From Collinsella sp. CAG:166 (GTDB taxonomy: Bacteria; Actinomycetota; Coriobacteriia; Coriobacteriales; Coriobacteriaceae), in NCBI GenBank assembly GCA_000434535.1, contig FR878629.1:1-33669 (forward strand): DNA of 33,669 nucleotides. The letters are read 5' to 3'. Shown here one piece after another: positions 30,527 through 33,669 of this stretch. How positions within the stretch are numbered: position 1 is the first letter of the stretch; the number at the start of each line of letters is the position of its first letter. Under the pieces are notes generated by a model. That model was given only the letters and a program-made list of their open reading frames with translations. It ran no database searches and was not told the DNA's origin. Both the position numbers and the translations under genes were made by a program.

Positions 30527-31300
30527 ATGGGCAACTTGAACAACGGCACGCTCGAGCGCAACGACTCACGTCGCGTGGCACTGGTCACGGGCGGCTCGCG
30601 GGGTATCGGCCGCGCCTGCGCTGTCGGTCTGGCGGAGGACGGCTTTGATATCGCCGTCGTCTATGCCGGAAGCGTCGATGCGGCGCGCGAGACGTGCGAA
30701 GCCTGCGAGGCGGCTGGCGCCGCGGCACGCGCATATCAATGCGACGTGGCCGACCCCGCTGCCGTCATCGCGTGCGTGGAAGCGGTCCTCAACGACTTTG
30801 GCTCCATTTGGGCGCTCGTCAACAACGCTGGCATCACCCGCGATAGCCTGCTCATGCGCATGGGCGATGACGCCTTCGATCGCGTGCTCGATGTCAATCT
30901 TAAAGGAACGTTTAACACGACGCGCGCACTCACCAAGACCTTTATGCGTCAGCGCGGCGGCTGCGTCGTCAACATGAGCTCGGTCGTGGGCCTGATGGGC
31001 AATGCCGGGCAGGCCAACTACGCTGCCTCCAAGGCGGGCGTGATCGGCCTGACCAAGGCGGTGGCGCGCGAGCTTGCGCCCCGCGGCGTACGAGTGAACG
31101 CGGTCGCACCCGGGTTTGTCGAGACCGATATGACGGCAAAGCTATCGGATAAGGTGCGTGCGGCGTGCGAGGAGCAGATTCCCCTGAGGCGCATGGCGCG
31201 TCCCGAGGAAGTGGCCGGCGTGGTGCGTTTTTTGGCGAGCGACGCGGCTGCCTACATTACGGGCGAAGTCGTACGCGTCGACGGCGGAATGGCGATGTAG
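30527..31300 (+). CDS. fabG: 3-oxoacyl-ACP reductase
   Basis: A 257-residue short-chain dehydrogenase that reduces beta-ketoacyl-ACP with NADPH. The cofactor loop TGGSRGIG lies near residue 20, NNAG at the fourth strand, and the catalytic Ser152, Tyr165 and Lys169 are in the normal spacing (MSSVVG, YAASK). The C-terminal ITGEVVRVDGGMAM is standard. An N-terminal stretch of about 15 polar residues precedes the Rossmann fold. Start: ATG with GAAAGGAAT upstream. Confidence 0.95.
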   Translation: MGNLNNGTLERNDSRRVALVTGGSRGIGRACAVGLAEDGFDIAVVYAGSVDAARETCEACEAAGAAARAYQCDVADPAAVIACVEAVLNDFGSIWALVNNAGITRDSLLMRMGDDAFDRVLDVNLKGTFNTTRALTKTFMRQRGGCVVNMSSVVGLMGNAGQANYAASKAGVIGLTKAVARELAPRGVRVNAVAPGFVETDMTAKLSDKVRAACEEQIPLRRMARPEEVAGVVRFLASDAAAYITGEVVRVDGGMAM

Positions 31301-31339
31301 AAACCAGGGCCGAAGAACGGCTTGGATGAGGAGACCATG

Positions 31340-32587
31340 ATGGAACAGAGAGTTGCAATCACCGGTATCGGTGCCGTGTCGCCGCTCGGCAACACCGCGC
31401 TTGCCACCTGGGCGGCCATGTGCGCCGGCGCGTGCGGCATCGGCCCGATCACGCACTTCGATACCGATGCGTTTGCCGTCAAGGTGGCAGCCGAGGTCAA
31501 GGGCTTTGACGGCAACGAGTACTTTGGCAAGCGTGACGCCAAGCATCTCGACCCCTGCGTTCAGTTTGCGATGGCGGCTTCGGACGAAGCCATGCACGAT
31601 GCGGGCTTTGATGTCGAAGGCGCCATCGATCGCGAGCGCCTGGGCGTCTACGTGGGGTCGGGCGTGGGCGGCATGCAGACGCTCGTCGACAACGTCCACA
31701 CGATCGCCGATCGGGGGCCTCGTCGCGCATCGCCTTACATGATTGCGATGATGATTCCCAACATGGCTTCGGGCAACATCGCGATTCGCCATAAGGCAAA
31801 GGGCCCGACCCTGCCCGTCGTGACTGCCTGCGCGACTTCTGCCCATGCGGTGGGTGAGGCGTTCCGCGCCATCAAGCACGGCTATGCCGACGCGATCCTC
31901 GCGGGCGGCGCCGAGGCCGCAATTATCCCCGATGCCGTTGCGGGCTTTACGTCCTGCCGCGCATTGACCACCAACCCCGATCCCGCGACGGCTTGCCGCC
32001 CGTTCGATGCAGACCGCGATGGCTTTGTGATGGGCGAGGGCGCCTGCGTGCTCGTGCTCGAGAGCATGGAACATGCGCAGGCGCGCGGTGCGCACATTTA
32101 TGCCGAGGTCGTGGGCTACGGCAACACCGATGATGCCTATCACATCACGAGCCCTGATCCCGAGGCTGCCGGCATTGCCCGCGCGATATCGCTGGCGGTG
32201 ACCGAGGGCGACGTCAGGCCTTCCGAGGGTCTCTACATCAATGCTCACGGCACATCGACCAAGCTCAACGATTCGTCCGAGACGGCGGGCATTAAGCGTG
32301 CGCTCGGCGAGGACGCGGCGCGCGCCGCGCACGTCTCGTCGACTAAGTCGATGACCGGCCACATGATCGGTGCCACGGGCGCCATCGAGGTCATGGCCTG
32401 CGCCATGGCGCTCGAGCAGGGCGTGGTGCCGCCGACCATTAACTACCGCACGCCCGATCCCGCCTGCGATCTTGACTACACGCCCAATCGCGCAGTTCGC
32501 GCCGACCTTACCTGGGCGCTTTCGACCAACCTAGGCTTTGGCGGGCACAACGCCGCCATCGCGCTGCGTAGATATACGAGGAGCTAG
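31340..32587 (+). CDS. fabF: Beta-ketoacyl-ACP synthase II
   Basis: A KAS II of about 415 residues that elongates acyl-ACP with malonyl-ACP. The catalytic Cys164 is in TACATSAHA, His303 in NAHGTST, and His341 in KSMTGHMIGA. Two adjacent ATGs (31337, 31340) are possible; the second leaves six bases after GAGGAG and is preferred, while a TTG further upstream at 31322 overlaps the ribosome site. The motif GFGGHNAA closes the protein. Followed 3 bp later by accB. Confidence 0.95.
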   Translation: MEQRVAITGIGAVSPLGNTALATWAAMCAGACGIGPITHFDTDAFAVKVAAEVKGFDGNEYFGKRDAKHLDPCVQFAMAASDEAMHDAGFDVEGAIDRERLGVYVGSGVGGMQTLVDNVHTIADRGPRRASPYMIAMMIPNMASGNIAIRHKAKGPTLPVVTACATSAHAVGEAFRAIKHGYADAILAGGAEAAIIPDAVAGFTSCRALTTNPDPATACRPFDADRDGFVMGEGACVLVLESMEHAQARGAHIYAEVVGYGNTDDAYHITSPDPEAAGIARAISLAVTEGDVRPSEGLYINAHGTSTKLNDSSETAGIKRALGEDAARAAHVSSTKSMTGHMIGATGAIEVMACAMALEQGVVPPTINYRTPDPACDLDYTPNRAVRADLTWALSTNLGFGGHNAAIALRRYTRS

Positions 32588-32590
32588 AGC

Positions 32591-33064
32591 ATGGATTCCA
32601 AAAGACTTGCCGAGATAGCCGATGTTATGGAGGACCGCGGCCTCACGCGCGTGCGCGTTGAGGAGCCCGATGGCACCGCGGTCGAACTCGAGCGCGCGAG
32701 CGCCGCACAGCCGGTTGCCGTGCCCATGCCCATGCCGAGCGCTATGGCCGCTCCAGTTGCAGCTCCCACAGTCGCGCCTGCCGCACCGGAGCCCGCCGCG
32801 CAGACACCTGCCGCCGCACCGGAGCCCAAGGGCACCGAGGTGACCGCTCCCATGGTCGGCGTTTTCTATGCTGCCCCGGCGCCGGGCGATGAACCGTTTG
32901 TGCACGTGGGCTCCAAGGTCAAGGCTGGCGAGACCCTTTGCATCATCGAGGCCATGAAGGTTCTCAACGAGGTGACGGCAGAGGCGGATGGCGAGGTGCT
33001 CGAGATCTGCGTGGCCGACGGCGACCTCGTGGAGTTCGGCAGCTGCCTCATGAGGATCGGATAG
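32591..33064 (+). CDS. accB: Biotin carboxyl carrier protein of acetyl-CoA carboxylase
   Basis: A 157-residue BCCP. An N-terminal helical piece (MDSKRLAEIADVMEDRGLTRVRV) is joined by a Pro/Ala linker (about residues 40-77) to the biotinyl domain. Biotin is attached to Lys123 in EAMKVLNE. It carries CO2 between AccC, encoded downstream, and the carboxyltransferase. BirA, the ligase that modifies it, is the divergent gene at the start of the same region. Confidence 0.96.
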   Translation: MDSKRLAEIADVMEDRGLTRVRVEEPDGTAVELERASAAQPVAVPMPMPSAMAAPVAAPTVAPAAPEPAAQTPAAAPEPKGTEVTAPMVGVFYAAPAPGDEPFVHVGSKVKAGETLCIIEAMKVLNEVTAEADGEVLEICVADGDLVEFGSCLMRIG

Positions 33065-33073
33065 GTGATATCC

Positions 33074-33496
33074 ATGAACAAAGAAGAGCTCAAGAAGCTG
33101 TTACCGCATCGCGAGCCGATGCTTTTGCTCGACGAGGCCGAGCTGGTGGGCGACGAGGCCCACGGCAAGATCACGATTACGGGCGACGAATACTTTTTGC
33201 AGGGGCATTTTCCGGGAAACCCGGTGGTCCCCGGCGTGATCCAGTGCGAGATGCTCGCCCAAAACTGCTGCGTGTTGCTGATGGGCGATGAGGAGGCGCG
33301 CGGCGCGACGCCGTTCTACACGAGTCTGGACAAGGTGCGCTTTAAGCGTCCGGTGCGCCCGGGCGACACGGTGGATCTGGTGTGCACCATCACGCGTGCG
33401 CGCGGGCCGTTCCGCTTTGCGACGGGTACTGCGAGCGTCAACGGTGAGGTTTGCTGCCGCGCCGATATGTCTTTTGCACTCATGCACGAAAGTTAA
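33074..33496 (+). CDS. fabZ: 3-hydroxyacyl-ACP dehydratase
   Basis: A 140-residue hot-dog fold dehydratase that removes water from 3-hydroxyacyl-ACP. The catalytic His45 is in GHFPGNPVVPG and Glu59 in IQCEMLAQ. The ATG at 33074 with AGGTGAT just upstream is preferred to a GTG three codons earlier, which lies inside that ribosome site. Placed between accB and accC, as in streptococcal-type fab clusters. Confidence 0.95.
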   Translation: MNKEELKKLLPHREPMLLLDEAELVGDEAHGKITITGDEYFLQGHFPGNPVVPGVIQCEMLAQNCCVLLMGDEEARGATPFYTSLDKVRFKRPVRPGDTVDLVCTITRARGPFRFATGTASVNGEVCCRADMSFALMHES

Positions 33497-33506
33497 GGAA
33501 GGCTTC

Positions 33507-33669
33507 ATGTTCGACAAAGTGCTCATCGCCAACCGCGGCGAAGTCGCGGTCCGTGTTATTCGCGCGTGCCGCGATATGGGCATCAAAACCGTCGCCGTCT
33601 ATTCCACGGCCGATGCGGACGCGCTGCACGTGCAACTTGCCGACGAGGCGTATTGCATCGGCGGCCCGC
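33507..33669 (+). CDS. accC: Biotin carboxylase subunit of acetyl-CoA carboxylase, N-terminal fragment
   Basis: The first 54 residues only; the gene runs off the window. MFDKVLIANRGEVAVRVIRACRD is the universal start of biotin carboxylase (ANRGE-[IV]-A-x-R), followed by GIKTVAVYST and DEAYCIGGP. The enzyme uses ATP and bicarbonate to carboxylate biotin on AccB. ATG at 33507 with TAAGGAAGG upstream. Confidence 0.95.
   Translation, partial: MFDKVLIANRGEVAVRVIRACRDMGIKTVAVYSTADADALHVQLADEAYCIGGP

Overview
ORGANISM. Gene content, high GC, and RNA polymerase subunits with the actinobacterial build (a helical insert in the N-terminal part of beta-prime) point to a gut Coriobacteriia, most likely a Collinsella-type species. 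The species call is inference from gene order and protein style; there is no rRNA gene in the window. LAYOUT. 1-5263 (minus strand): a two-gene unit, a dynamin-like GTPase followed by a HerA/DUF87-type ATPase. The ATPase reading frame is broken by a frameshift at a run of six A just before its Walker B motif and continues off the left edge. 5264-9430: accessory and metabolic genes: a GH13 glycosidase, a family 6 (HDG-like) DNA glycosylase, a flavodoxin-like hypothetical protein on the minus strand, and a class I aminotransferase whose last third has different codon use. 9431-20702: ribosome/RNA polymerase block, rplJ-rplL, then galU, then rpoB-rpoC. The L10 leader and an attenuator precede rplJ. 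20703-22904: an ECF sigma factor and membrane anti-sigma pair between large palindromic intergenic elements. 22905-26374: rpsL-rpsG-fusA-rpsJ, ended by a terminator directly after rpsJ. 26434-33669: birA (minus) diverges from a complete type II fatty acid synthesis operon, fabH-acpP-fabK-fabD-fabG-fabF-accB-fabZ-accC (accC cut by the right edge). HOW THE GENES WORK TOGETHER. The right-hand operon makes malonyl-CoA (AccB, AccC), loads it onto ACP (FabD), condenses (FabH, FabF), reduces (FabG), dehydrates (FabZ) and reduces again (FabK). BirA attaches biotin to AccB, which explains the divergent pair; two 17-bp repeats in their shared spacer look like operators. The centre supplies transcription and translation machinery. 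MOST UNUSUAL SIGNALS. (1) RpoC carries a C-terminal extension of about 220 residues. It contains a helix-hairpin-helix domain that aligns without gaps to the RpoA C-terminal domain and keeps its main DNA-contact residues. (2) RpoB has a lengthened, rewritten fork loop 2 next to the rifampicin region. (3) A giant inverted duplication of about 280 bp upstream of rplJ mirrors the rplJ promoter. Its centre shares a core with a second palindrome downstream of rpoC. (4) Three related hairpins stand in tandem upstream of rpoB. (5) The GTPase/ATPase pair is of unknown function. Stretches over 300 bp without a gene are 5264-5595, 9431-9935, 10938-11249, 12159-12664, 20639-21023 and 22570-22904; the elements seen in each are listed. 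No tRNA, rRNA, CRISPR array or insertion sequence was recognised.
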